Source: Anaerolineae bacterium
Lineage (GTDB): Bacteria; Chloroflexota; Anaerolineae; 4572-78; NAK82
NCBI GenBank assembly: GCA_030597485.1
Contig: JAUVRU010000070.1
Span: 1 to 7,684 of the forward strand
DNA length: 7,684 nucleotides
Direction: 5' to 3'
A program made the translations under genes and the position numbers. Under the pieces are notes generated by a model, which saw nothing but the letters and a program-made list of their open reading frames with translations, was not told where the DNA came from and made no database searches. Positions 1 through 5,532 of this stretch are shown here, piece after piece. The stretch's first letter is position 1. Each line of letters starts with the position of its first letter.

Positions 1-4
1 CACA

Positions 5-1042
5 TCATAAACCAACGTATTTCGAGTACAACGAACGCGCTATCGCTTCATCGCTGGTGCCCTTGATGATGGCCCGTCCATCCGCAAAGAGCGTGATTTC
101 ATGATCGTTCACCTTGAATCGCACCAGATAATCATTCGCGGCTAGAACCTGGCTAACACCCCGCAAGCGCTCAGCCAAGCCATCCAGCGACAATTGTTTC
201 CCACCCGGCACTCGAACCTGCACCGCATCCCGCCCGCACAGCGCCACCGCTCGCGTCCCCTCAACCCCTTCCAGGAACTCATAGCGACCCTCTCCACACA
301 CAGGACAGTTATCCCGGGGCAGACCGCTGTCAAAGGCCTCAAAGGTGTTGTTCCACAGGTCTACGTAGATGATACCCTGGTTGCGCGTCCCCTTGCCCAC
401 CAGCAGCTTGATTCCTTCGGCTGTGGCCATGCCTGCCACCACCACCACGATGGGATTGGCGATGCCCGCCGTGTCACAGGTAGCCACGGTGCCGGGCAGC
501 GGCGCATCAGGAAAGATGCAACGCAGGCATGGCGTCTGTTGGGGCACAATGGTCATGGTCATCCCGTAGCCAGCCACTACCCCGCAGTACACCCAGGGGA
601 TAGCGTGTTTGACGCACACGTCGTTAATCAGGTATCGGGCCTCGAAGTTATCGGTGCCATCCATAACCAGGTCGGCGCCCACCAGCAGCTTCTCGGCATT
701 CTCAGGGTTCACATCGGCCACGAGACCGGTGACCGTTACCTGGCTGTTGATGCGCCGCAACTTGCGCTCGGCAGCAACGGCCTTGGGCAAATTGGCGGTC
801 AAATCGTCCTCGTCAAATAGCACCTGCCGCTGCAAGTTGTTCAGCTCGATGAAGTCGCGATCAACCACGGTCAAATGTCCCACACCGGCACGTACCAGTC
901 TGTCAGCTATGGTGGTGCCATTCGCCCCGCAACCAACCAGCACGACCCGGGAATTGGACAGTCGCCCCTGGCCCTCCTCGCCGATTCCCGGAAAGAGAAC
1001 CTGGCGTGAATAGCGCGTGTGGTCTCGTGGCATGTCGGTCAT
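5..1042 (-). CDS. E1-like adenylyltransferase, MoeB/ThiF/HesA family
   Basis: The 345-residue product is an E1-type enzyme that would adenylate the C-terminal glycine of a ubiquitin-like sulfur carrier (ThiS, MoaD or similar) in the cytoplasm. Visible landmarks are an N-terminal RYSRQ (10-14, arginine-finger region), the nucleotide-binding GCGANG (37-42), Asp61 after the second strand, NNLQRQ (68-73), Lys87 and DGTDNF (128-133). Two Cys pairs, C172/C175 and C246/C249, match the family's structural zinc site. Cys189 in TCDTAG sits where family members carry the thioester or sulfur-transfer cysteine. Residues from about 260 form the small C-terminal domain found in many ThiF-family proteins, with FADGRAIIKGT near the end. 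The gene lies 84 bases downstream of the JAMM gene on the same strand and ends in TGA. The ATG at 1042 has no clear Shine-Dalgarno sequence; Met4 (1033) is an alternative start. MoeB, ThiF and a dedicated E1 cannot be told apart without the carrier gene. Confidence 0.93.
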   Translation of the reverse strand: MTDMPRDHTRYSRQVLFPGIGEEGQGRLSNSRVVLVGCGANGTTIADRLVRAGVGHLTVVDRDFIELNNLQRQVLFDEDDLTANLPKAVAAERKLRRINSQVTVTGLVADVNPENAEKLLVGADLVMDGTDNFEARYLINDVCVKHAIPWVYCGVVAGYGMTMTIVPQQTPCLRCIFPDAPLPGTVATCDTAGIANPIVVVVAGMATAEGIKLLVGKGTRNQGIIYVDLWNNTFEAFDSGLPRDNCPVCGEGRYEFLEGVEGTRAVALCGRDAVQVRVPGGKQLSLDGLAERLRGVSQVLAANDYLVRFKVNDHEITLFADGRAIIKGTSDEAIARSLYSKYVGL

Positions 1043-1101
1043 AGATCATTCGCTTTCGAGCATCGACAACCAGCGACGGGAACGCGATGCAATGTCAGGC
1101 G

Positions 1102-1130
1102 ATTGTACACCATGGTCAACTGGCGGTCAA
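1102..1130 (-). promoter_or_regulatory. Sigma70-like promoter for the E1-like gene
   Basis: Read on the minus strand, TTGACC (1130-1125, five of six consensus bases) is followed by a 17-base spacer and TACAAT (1107-1102, five of six). The predicted transcript starts near 1095, giving a leader of about 53 bases before the ATG at 1042. The -35 box overlaps the TGA stop of the JAMM gene, so the E1 gene could be transcribed both from this promoter and by read-through. The call rests on sequence match only. Confidence 0.5.
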
Positions 1131-1131
1131 C
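1114..1131. repeat. Direct repeat GGTCAAC, 11-base period, in E1 promoter
   Basis: GGTCAAC occurs at 1114-1120 and again at 1125-1131, separated by four bases, so the copies lie on the same helix face. The second copy overlaps the -35 box of the E1 promoter and the first lies in its spacer. This is the geometry of a repressor operator, but no regulator is identified. Part of the second copy is fixed by the JAMM stop codon, so it may be coincidence. Confidence 0.3.
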
Positions 1132-1543
1132 CTATGATCTCCAGCGGCTCCTGCAAGAACCGCCGGGGGCCGTCCCTGCCCACCATCCACGCTGTGACGT
1201 TCAGGGGACGTGCATCGTGAACCGAGACGATCAAGTAGTATGCCCCTTGCCAGGCATAGACAACATCGGTCTGGGAGGGGATGGCTGGCCAGTCCGGATG
1301 GGAGTGGTAGAAGCCGATCACCTCCAGCCCGGCTTCGTCAGCGTCCCGCTCTACCTGCACGAACTCAGCCGGGTCCATCTCAAAACGGTCTGGACGGTCC
1401 GTCCTGAGATTGCTGCCCCGAACCACCTTTCGCACAATCCCACCTTGCTCATAACTCCCGACAAGGAAGCCGAAACATTCGCTGGGATACGTTGCCGTCC
1501 CGTGTGCGTAGACCTGCTTGAGAAGGGCATCGGTAATCGTCAT
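1127..1543 (-). CDS. JAMM/MPN+ (Mov34/JAB1) family metalloprotease
   Basis: The 138-residue product is a compact JAB-domain zinc isopeptidase or peptidase. The full JAMM signature is present: Glu22 in YPSECFGFLVG, then His80-Ser-His82, seven residues, Ser90 and Asp93. His80, His82 and Asp93 should bind zinc and Glu22 should act as general base. Bacterial relatives remove or process groups joined to the C-terminus of ubiquitin-like carriers; mycobacterial Mec+, which releases cysteine from CysO, is the best-known example. The length is normal for a stand-alone domain. The ATG at 1543 was chosen because GGAGG (1552-1548) lies four bases upstream and homology begins there. The frame stays open upstream to an ATG at 1645, but those 34 residues look non-family and cross the promoter region. 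The E1-like gene follows on the same strand, so the two probably serve one carrier pathway. Substrate unknown. Confidence 0.92.
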   Translation of the reverse strand: MTITDALLKQVYAHGTATYPSECFGFLVGSYEQGGIVRKVVRGSNLRTDRPDRFEMDPAEFVQVERDADEAGLEVIGFYHSHPDWPAIPSQTDVVYAWQGAYYLIVSVHDARPLNVTAWMVGRDGPRRFLQEPLEIIG

Positions 1544-1547
1544 GATG

Positions 1548-1552
1548 CCTCC
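1548..1552 (-). promoter_or_regulatory. Shine-Dalgarno GGAGG of JAMM gene
   Basis: GGAGG on the minus strand lies four bases before the ATG at 1543. It decides the start in favour of the 138-residue form over the upstream in-frame ATG at 1645. Confidence 0.7.
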
Positions 1553-1581
1553 AAGATAATATGCTGCACCTGATTTGTCAA
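1553..1581 (-). promoter_or_regulatory. Possible promoter of the JAMM gene
   Basis: On the minus strand a perfect TTGACA (1581-1576) is followed by a 17-base spacer and TATCTT (1558-1553, four of six bases). The predicted transcript start near 1546 would fall after the GGAGG ribosome binding site, which argues against this exact -10. The better-looking TATTAT (1561-1556) has a spacer of only 14. The -35 box is convincing and the -10 assignment is not. Confidence 0.35.
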
Positions 1582-1638
1582 GCCACTTCCGAGACTCCCG
1601 CCGGAGAAGCAAAATCCACGGCTCCCTCCATCCAGAGT

Positions 1639-1667
1639 TTGACATAGCGCTCCGGCTGACCTAGAAT
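1639..1667 (+). promoter_or_regulatory. Strong sigma70-like promoter of the GNAT gene
   Basis: A perfect TTGACA (1639-1644), a 17-base spacer and TAGAAT (1662-1667, five of six) form a near-consensus promoter. Transcription should start around 1674. The -10 box covers the first possible ATG (1666), so that codon would not be in the mRNA and translation must begin downstream, most likely at 1687. Confidence 0.65.
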
Positions 1668-1676
1668 GTACAGATG

Positions 1677-1683
1677 GGTGAGG
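1677..1683 (+). promoter_or_regulatory. Ribosome binding site GGTGAGG of the GNAT gene
   Basis: GGTGAGG sits three bases before the ATG at 1687. Its GGTGA part matches the 3' portion of the full anti-Shine-Dalgarno complement, giving acceptable spacing of five bases. Together with the promoter position it supports 1687 as the real start. Confidence 0.5.
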
Positions 1684-1686
1684 ACG

Positions 1687-2550
1687 ATGTCTCAGTGTAG
1701 CGTGGACCAGGTTTTCGCCGCTCGAGTGGCCACGAGCAGCGAAATAAGAGCGGGCCAGCAGATGATCGAGCAGGCGTCACGGGTGTACGTCAGCGTGCGG
1801 CCTGGACTCCTGAGTGAGTATGTACGTTCTTCGATGTGCTGGGTAACGGGGGAACCTGATGCTATTCACGGGTTCATGATGGCCGAAATGCGGCCGTTCT
1901 CCGTGGCCGCCATCACTGCCGCAGTCATGAGCAATGGCAGGGGAGTCGCCTCCTACATCGACGCCCTGTTGCCGCTGGTCGAGCATACTGTCCAGCAAAA
2001 CGGCGCAGCCGCACTGGTTCACGTGGGGTACGCGCCTTGGCTGACACACTACCTCGGCCGGCGCGGTTTTTCTGAACGGGAGACAGTGGTCACCTATGGA
2101 TGGGACCGCCATCCTGTGACCGTCACCGGCAACCGCGCAGTGACCGTCCGTGCTGCTGACCACCACGATCTCGTCGATGTGGTGGCACTGGATAGAAGGA
2201 TCTTCGGGCCTGTCTGGCACAAACGGGCCACCGAATTCGAGAACGTCCTGAACCGCGCATTCGATTTCTCCGTTGCCGAATGGAACGGCCAGATCGTCGG
2301 CTACCAATGGAGTGACAAATCTGGAGACCACGGCCATCTGTCCCGGCTGGCCGTGCGCCCTGATTGGGAAGGTAGAGGCGTAGGTACTCGCCTCCTGACC
2401 GAAACGCTGGTCGCAATGGTAAACGCCGGAGTCGCCTGGATTACCCTCAATACCCAGGAGGGCAACCTGCGCTCGCGGATGCTCTACGAGCGCCACGGCT
2501 TCCGCCTGGTCGATCACCGGGTAGCCGTTCTATGGAAGGACCTCTCCTGA
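1687..2550 (+). CDS. Tandem GNAT-domain N-acetyltransferase
   Basis: The product (287 residues from the ATG at 1687, or 294 from the ATG at 1666) is an acyl-CoA-dependent N-acetyltransferase of unknown substrate. The C-terminal half (about 150-287) is a standard GNAT domain. It has LAVRPDWEGRGVGTRLL (221-237), where the acetyl-CoA pyrophosphate loop is EGRGVG with Glu in place of the usual Gln/Arg, and NLRSRMLYERHGF near the end with the typical Tyr. The N-terminal half (about 10-145) looks like a degenerate GNAT copy: it ends in YAPWLTHYLGRRGF, a GNAT-like terminus, but shows no clear acetyl-CoA loop. Such two-domain proteins often have one catalytic and one structural unit. The start at 1687 is preferred because the promoter's -10 box overlaps the earlier ATG. 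The gene is divergent from the JAMM-E1 pair and may share its control region, but nothing ties its function to them. It ends in TGA. Confidence 0.88.
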   Translation: MSQCSVDQVFAARVATSSEIRAGQQMIEQASRVYVSVRPGLLSEYVRSSMCWVTGEPDAIHGFMMAEMRPFSVAAITAAVMSNGRGVASYIDALLPLVEHTVQQNGAAALVHVGYAPWLTHYLGRRGFSERETVVTYGWDRHPVTVTGNRAVTVRAADHHDLVDVVALDRRIFGPVWHKRATEFENVLNRAFDFSVAEWNGQIVGYQWSDKSGDHGHLSRLAVRPDWEGRGVGTRLLTETLVAMVNAGVAWITLNTQEGNLRSRMLYERHGFRLVDHRVAVLWKDLS

Positions 2551-2572
2551 TGCAGTAGCCCGGCGCTGCTCT

Positions 2573-2706
2573 GGTGACCCCGTGCCGCTGGATCTGTTAT
2601 CCAGCCAACAGCACGGAGAGGTGTGATGCCGTCGCTCCTGGATTTCCTGTCCAGCGAATAGTAGGGAACGGTGGGTTACCAATTCACCTGGCAGGGAGGA
2701 ATGGTG
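2573..2706. repeat. Degenerate tandem repeat, period about 47-50 bases
   Basis: Units starting with GGTG at 2573, 2620 and 2670 each contain CTGG (2588, 2638, 2688, exactly 50 apart). Units one and two both continue as CTGGAT, six bases, TCCAGC, and then a purine-rich AG-GG segment; over 38 aligned bases about two thirds match. Unit three is shortened and lacks the TCCAGC arm. A further GGTG follows at 2703. The similarity is visible by eye but weak. Confidence 0.35.
2587..2605 (+). terminator. Hairpin downstream of GNAT gene, possible terminator
   Basis: GCTGGAT (2587-2593) and ATCCAGC (2599-2605) form a perfect 7-bp stem with a 5-base loop, 37 bases after the GNAT stop codon. No U-rich tract follows, so intrinsic termination is not assured. 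The same stem recurs in weaker form 50 bases later (CTGGA/TCCAG, 2638-2654). Confidence 0.35.
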
Positions 2707-2775
2707 CTACTCGACGGCGAGCTACCCGTCCGGTGGAAAAAACCGCCAAGATGGTCGAGCTCACCCATCGGCAGC

Positions 2776-2804
2776 TTGCATTTGCCAGCATCTTGACCTA
2801 GAAT
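2776..2804 (+). promoter_or_regulatory. Weak promoter candidate upstream of maeB
   Basis: TAGAAT (2799-2804) is preceded, with a 17-base spacer, by TTGCAT (2776-2781), which matches only three -35 bases. The eleven bases ending in this box (TGACCTAGAAT) are identical to those at the GNAT promoter (1657-1667). If active, it would give maeB a leader of about 420 bases. Confidence 0.3.
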
Positions 2805-2861
2805 TCATTTCTGTCTGAACACACTCTGTCGGCCGTTCTCTGTAGTTGCACCGGGGAGGCT

Positions 2862-2933
2862 ATGGGTCACCTCAGCCCTCCTCACGTTGGCAGCCGCTAC
2901 AGTGTGGCTCCGTCACTCTTGCCGAGGAAATGA
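2862..2933 (+). CDS. Possible 23-residue leader peptide ORF
   Basis: An ATG at 2862 closely follows GGGGAGG (2853-2859) and opens 23 codons ending in TGA at 2931-2933. The product is basic and rich in Ser and Pro and matches no family I recognise. The strong purine tract is the only support, and its two-base spacing from the ATG is short. No run of one regulatory amino acid is seen, so attenuation is not indicated. It may be chance. Confidence 0.15.
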   Translation: MGHLSPPHVGSRYSVAPSLLPRK

Positions 2934-3086
2934 ATAGGTCTGGTCCATCCATCGCGGCAGTGTTCGGCCTACGCTTCTGCCCGCGAAATGAGAGCAGCGT
3001 GACTGCTCGTAGGCTCTTTCTCAGGCACAGCCTGCTTTCCTGCCGGGGGACAAAGCCAGCTCAACCCTCGCCCTTTTGAGTGACCT

Positions 3087-3107
3087 GCCGCCGAACCCAA
3101 TGGCGGC
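3087..3107. other. GC-rich hairpin in maeB upstream region
   Basis: GCCGCC (3087-3092) and GGCGGC (3102-3107) form a perfect 6-bp stem with a 9-base loop. It lies 126 bases before the maeB start. No T-run follows on either strand. It could be a structured leader element or an operator-like palindrome; the sequence does not decide. Confidence 0.3.
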
Positions 3108-3232
3108 CCAAAGGAAGCCGTGCCCGTCAGGCATACTGGCTGAAGATGAAATGGCAAAGGTCCACAGGGTACAACAGCCGCGGGCAAAGCCAGGTGGTGC
3201 CATTGTCTAGAATGCGAAAGGACTGAGCGACC

Positions 3233-5065
3233 ATGACCATTTCAAAGGAATCCGCCTTAGCCTATCACTCACAGGGACGACCGGGCAAGATCGAAGTCGT
3301 CCCCACCAAGCCTGCCAACAGTCAGCGCGACCTATCCCTGGCCTACACGCCGGGCGTGGCCGTGCCTGTGCTCGAAATCGACCGAAACCCCGACGACGCC
3401 TACGCATATACCATTAAGGGCAACCTGGTAGCCGTCATCTCTGATGGCACCGCTATCCTGGGATTGGGGAACCGTGGCCCGCTGGCTTCCAAACCAGTGA
3501 TGGAAGGCAAAGGTGTTCTCTTCAAGAGATTTGCCGATATCGACGTGTTTGACATCGAAGTGGACTCGGCCAACCCGGACGAATTCGTCAACGTGGTCCG
3601 TGCCATCGCCCCAACCTTCGGCGGCATCAATCTGGAAGACATCAAGGCTCCGGAATGCTTCTACATCGAAAATCGGCTCAAGGAGATTCTCGACATACCG
3701 GTCTTTCACGACGACCAGCACGGAACAGCCATCATCGCCACGGCCGGCCTGCTCAACGCCGTGAACATCGTGGGCAAACAGATCGAGGAAGTACGCCTCA
3801 TCGTGAATGGCGCCGGTGCTGCCGCCATCGCCTGTTCAAAGATGTTCACGCTGGCCGGCGTCCCGCGCGAGAACATCACCATGCTCGACTCACGCGGCGT
3901 GATACACACCGGCCGCACGGAGCGCATGAACGAATACAAGGCCCAGTTTGCCCAGGACACTGCTGCCCGCACTCTCGAAGAAGCTATGGAAGGGGCAGAC
4001 GTCTTCGTCGGACTCTCGGTAGCCGACGTGGTGAGCCAGGATATGGTGCGATCTATGGCCGAGCGACCAATCATCTTCGCCATGGCCAACCCCAATCCAG
4101 AGATCAAATACGAACTGGCCAAAGAGGCCCGTCCGGATGCGATTGTCGCCACCGGCCGCAGCGATTACCCTAACCAGGTCAACAACGTGCTCGGATTCCC
4201 CTTCATCTTCAGGGGAGCGCTTGACGTGCGTGCATCCCAAATCAACGATGAGATGAAGCTGGCCGCCTGCCACGCGCTGGCTGCGTTGGCCCACGAAGAC
4301 GTGCCCGATTCAGTGCTGAGCGCCTACAACCTTGAGTGTCTCAAATTCGGACCGGATTATATCCTTCCCAAACCCCTTGACCCCCGTGTGCTGTTGTGGG
4401 AAGCCCCCGCCGTAGCTGAAGCTGCTATGAAGACCGGTGTCGCTCGGCGCCCCGTTGACCTGGAAGTCTACCGCGTGCAGCTGGAGGCGCGGCTGGGCAA
4501 GGGCTGGGAGCTGATGCGCAGCATCATCGACAAGGCGCGCAGCGATCCCCAGCGAGTCGTTTTCGGCGAGGGAGAGCAACCCAAGATCATCCGGGCTGCC
4601 GCTGCCGTCGAGGAAGAAGGAATCGGCAAGACGATCCTGCTCGGACGGCCGGCGGTTGTGCGCCAGCAGATCGAGGAGCTCGGGCTGAGCTTCAAACCCA
4701 CTGTCATTGACCCACAATCCAGCCAACAGTATGAATCCTATAGCCTGACCCTGTACGAGATACGCCGACGCAAGGGCATCACCCTCTCAAGGGCCCGAGC
4801 CCTGATGCGCAGGCGCAGCTACTTCGGGCCGATGAGGGTACAGATGGGCCACGCTGACGCATACGTATCAGGCCTGGGCCACGATTACCCACAGACCATC
4901 AGACCGGCCCTGCAAGTCGTCGGTACTGCCCAAGGCGTGCGCCGAGTGGCTGGCATGTACATCATGATTGTGCGTGACAAGGTCTACATTTTCTCTGACG
5001 CTACCGTCAACATTGATCCCAGCGCTGAAGACCTGGCCGAGCTAGCGTGTCTGGTCGCAGACTAG
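3233..5065 (+). CDS. maeB: NADP-dependent malic enzyme (MaeB type), cut by in-frame TAG
   Basis: The malic enzyme domain (about 1-420) catalyses oxidative decarboxylation of malate to pyruvate, with NADP predicted as cofactor from the family. Key residues are present: Tyr38 in LAYTPGVA, Lys93 in MEGKGVLF, Glu135-Asp136 in NLEDIKAPE and Asp160-Asp161 in FHDDQHGTA for the metal, the dinucleotide loop GAGAA (193-197), ANPNPEI (285-291) and TGRSDYPNQVNN (307-318). From about 425 a phosphotransacetylase-like domain begins (RVVFGEGE, 441-448), as in MaeB proteins of about 750 residues. The frame stops at residue 610 with TAG, roughly 185 residues into that domain; homologous sequence resumes in the same frame immediately afterwards. 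The catalytic malic domain is untouched. In characterised MaeB enzymes the C-terminal domain serves regulation and assembly, so a truncated product may be active but misregulated. AAAGGA (3217-3222) is a ribosome binding site with long spacing. Citrate synthase follows downstream. Confidence 0.93.
   Translation: MTISKESALAYHSQGRPGKIEVVPTKPANSQRDLSLAYTPGVAVPVLEIDRNPDDAYAYTIKGNLVAVISDGTAILGLGNRGPLASKPVMEGKGVLFKRFADIDVFDIEVDSANPDEFVNVVRAIAPTFGGINLEDIKAPECFYIENRLKEILDIPVFHDDQHGTAIIATAGLLNAVNIVGKQIEEVRLIVNGAGAAAIACSKMFTLAGVPRENITMLDSRGVIHTGRTERMNEYKAQFAQDTAARTLEEAMEGADVFVGLSVADVVSQDMVRSMAERPIIFAMANPNPEIKYELAKEARPDAIVATGRSDYPNQVNNVLGFPFIFRGALDVRASQINDEMKLAACHALAALAHEDVPDSVLSAYNLECLKFGPDYILPKPLDPRVLLWEAPAVAEAAMKTGVARRPVDLEVYRVQLEARLGKGWELMRSIIDKARSDPQRVVFGEGEQPKIIRAAAAVEEEGIGKTILLGRPAVVRQQIEELGLSFKPTVIDPQSSQQYESYSLTLYEIRRRKGITLSRARALMRRRSYFGPMRVQMGHADAYVSGLGHDYPQTIRPALQVVGTAQGVRRVAGMYIMIVRDKVYIFSDATVNIDPSAEDLAELACLVAD
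5063..5065 (+). other. maeB: In-frame amber codon inside maeB
   Basis: TAG follows the codons for LVAD and is followed in frame by codons for ARRLDIEPR, a stretch that family members carry without a break. Reading through gives 751 residues ending at the TAA at 5486, the expected MaeB length. The polyprenyl synthetase gene at the right edge ends naturally in TAG, so TAG appears to be a normal stop in this genome. A nonsense mutation, a sequencing error or read-through are all possible. Confidence 0.85.
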
Positions 5066-5098
5066 GCGCGTCGCCTTGACATTGAGCCGCGCATCGCT

Positions 5099-5488
5099 AT
5101 GTTGAGTTTCTCGAACTTCGGCAGTACCAGGCATCCGTTCGCAGAAAAGGTGCGGCGTGCCGTCGAGATCGTGCGCGAGTGCCGCCCCGACCTGACGATA
5201 GAGGGCGAGATGATGGCCGATACCGCTGTTGTCCCCGAGATCATTGACGAGCTGTATCCGTTCAGCCAGGTGCGCAACGCCAATGTGCTCATCTTCCCCA
5301 ATCTGGAAGCCGCCAACGTTGCCTACAAGCTGCTACAGCGACTGGGAGGCGCTGAGGCCATTGGGCCAATACTGTTGGGCATGGGGAAACCAGTTCACGT
5401 CCTCCAACGGGCCGACGAGGTACGTGACATCATCAGCATCACTGCCATGGCCGTCATAGACGCCCAGAATCGAGACACTGTCGAGTAA
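5099..5488 (+). CDS. maeB: C-terminal phosphotransacetylase-like part of MaeB, separated by TAG
   Basis: This is the same reading frame as the preceding malic enzyme gene. Homology actually begins at 5066, directly after the TAG; the ATG at 5099 is only the first internal Met. The 129 residues include MLSFSNFGS, EGEMMADTAVVPEI, ANVLIFPNLEAANVAYKLLQRLGG and IGPILLGMGKPVHVL, all characteristic of the C-terminal half of phosphotransacetylase domains, ending where MaeB proteins end. No Shine-Dalgarno sequence precedes the ATG, so independent translation is unlikely. On its own it lacks the N-terminal half of the fold and should not be an active enzyme. It is best read as the remaining tail of one maeB gene of 752 codons. 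The frame shows no second stop or indel, which implies a recent mutation, a sequencing error, or read-through that keeps it under selection. Confidence 0.85.
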   Translation: MLSFSNFGSTRHPFAEKVRRAVEIVRECRPDLTIEGEMMADTAVVPEIIDELYPFSQVRNANVLIFPNLEAANVAYKLLQRLGGAEAIGPILLGMGKPVHVLQRADEVRDIISITAMAVIDAQNRDTVE

Positions 5489-5514
5489 ACGGGGAGCACC
5501 CACTGAACAGAGAT

Positions 5515-5521
5515 AAGGAGG
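5515..5521 (+). promoter_or_regulatory. Shine-Dalgarno AAGGAGG of citrate synthase
   Basis: A perfect AAGGAGG lies in the 44-base gap after maeB, 11 bases before the ATG at 5533. The spacing is slightly long. A nearer GTG is out of frame, so the ATG at 5533 remains the best start; Met4 (5542) is further away. Confidence 0.65.
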
Positions 5522-5532
5522 CCGGTGACAAG

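Larger units (their letters stand above)
2551..3232. other. Gene-poor 680-base region upstream of maeB
   Basis: No protein-coding frame here resembles a known family. Open frames of 60-77 codons exist on both strands, but they start at weak GTG, TTG or unsupported codons and have low-complexity, Arg/Pro/Ser-rich products, as expected for out-of-frame GC-rich DNA. No tRNA arms or CCA end were seen. The region holds several short hairpins (2587-2605, 2992-3008, 3022-3034, 3087-3107), a degenerate repeat of about 50 bases (2573-2706), a -10-like TAGAAT at 2799 and another at 3208, and a 23-codon ORF at 2862. It could be the control region and leader of maeB, or decayed DNA. Confidence 0.6.

Noticed and set aside
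194..820. A 208-codon plus-strand frame opposite the E1-like gene
   Set aside because: The product is His-rich and family-less, while the minus strand encodes a full E1 with every motif.
1544..1645. N-terminal extension of the JAMM protein from the ATG at 1645
   Set aside because: These 34 codons lie upstream of a good GGAGG site, do not resemble the JAMM fold, and overlap promoter sequence of both divergent genes.
1777..2517. A 246-codon minus-strand frame opposite the GNAT gene
   Set aside because: It has no recognisable domain and is fully overlapped by a convincing GNAT gene with promoter and ribosome site.
2660..2745. T-box-like appearance (GGTG-rich segments followed by a CCGTCC tract)
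   Set aside because: The conserved antiterminator core is not matched, no stem I elements are seen, and no aminoacyl-tRNA synthetase or amino-acid gene follows.
2574..2801. A 75-codon frame starting with GTG
   Set aside because: No ribosome binding site and no family resemblance; it runs through the degenerate repeat and hairpins.
3180..3205. Resemblance of AGGTGGTGCC before maeB to a T-box core
   Set aside because: The match is short, lacks the following invariant bases and a terminator stem, and malic enzyme is not a T-box target.
5063..5065. Pyrrolysine or amber-reassignment explanation for the maeB stop
   Set aside because: Not supported inside the window: a neighbouring gene ends naturally in TAG, malic enzyme is not a known pyrrolysine protein, and no pyl genes are visible. 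It is kept only as something to test genome-wide.
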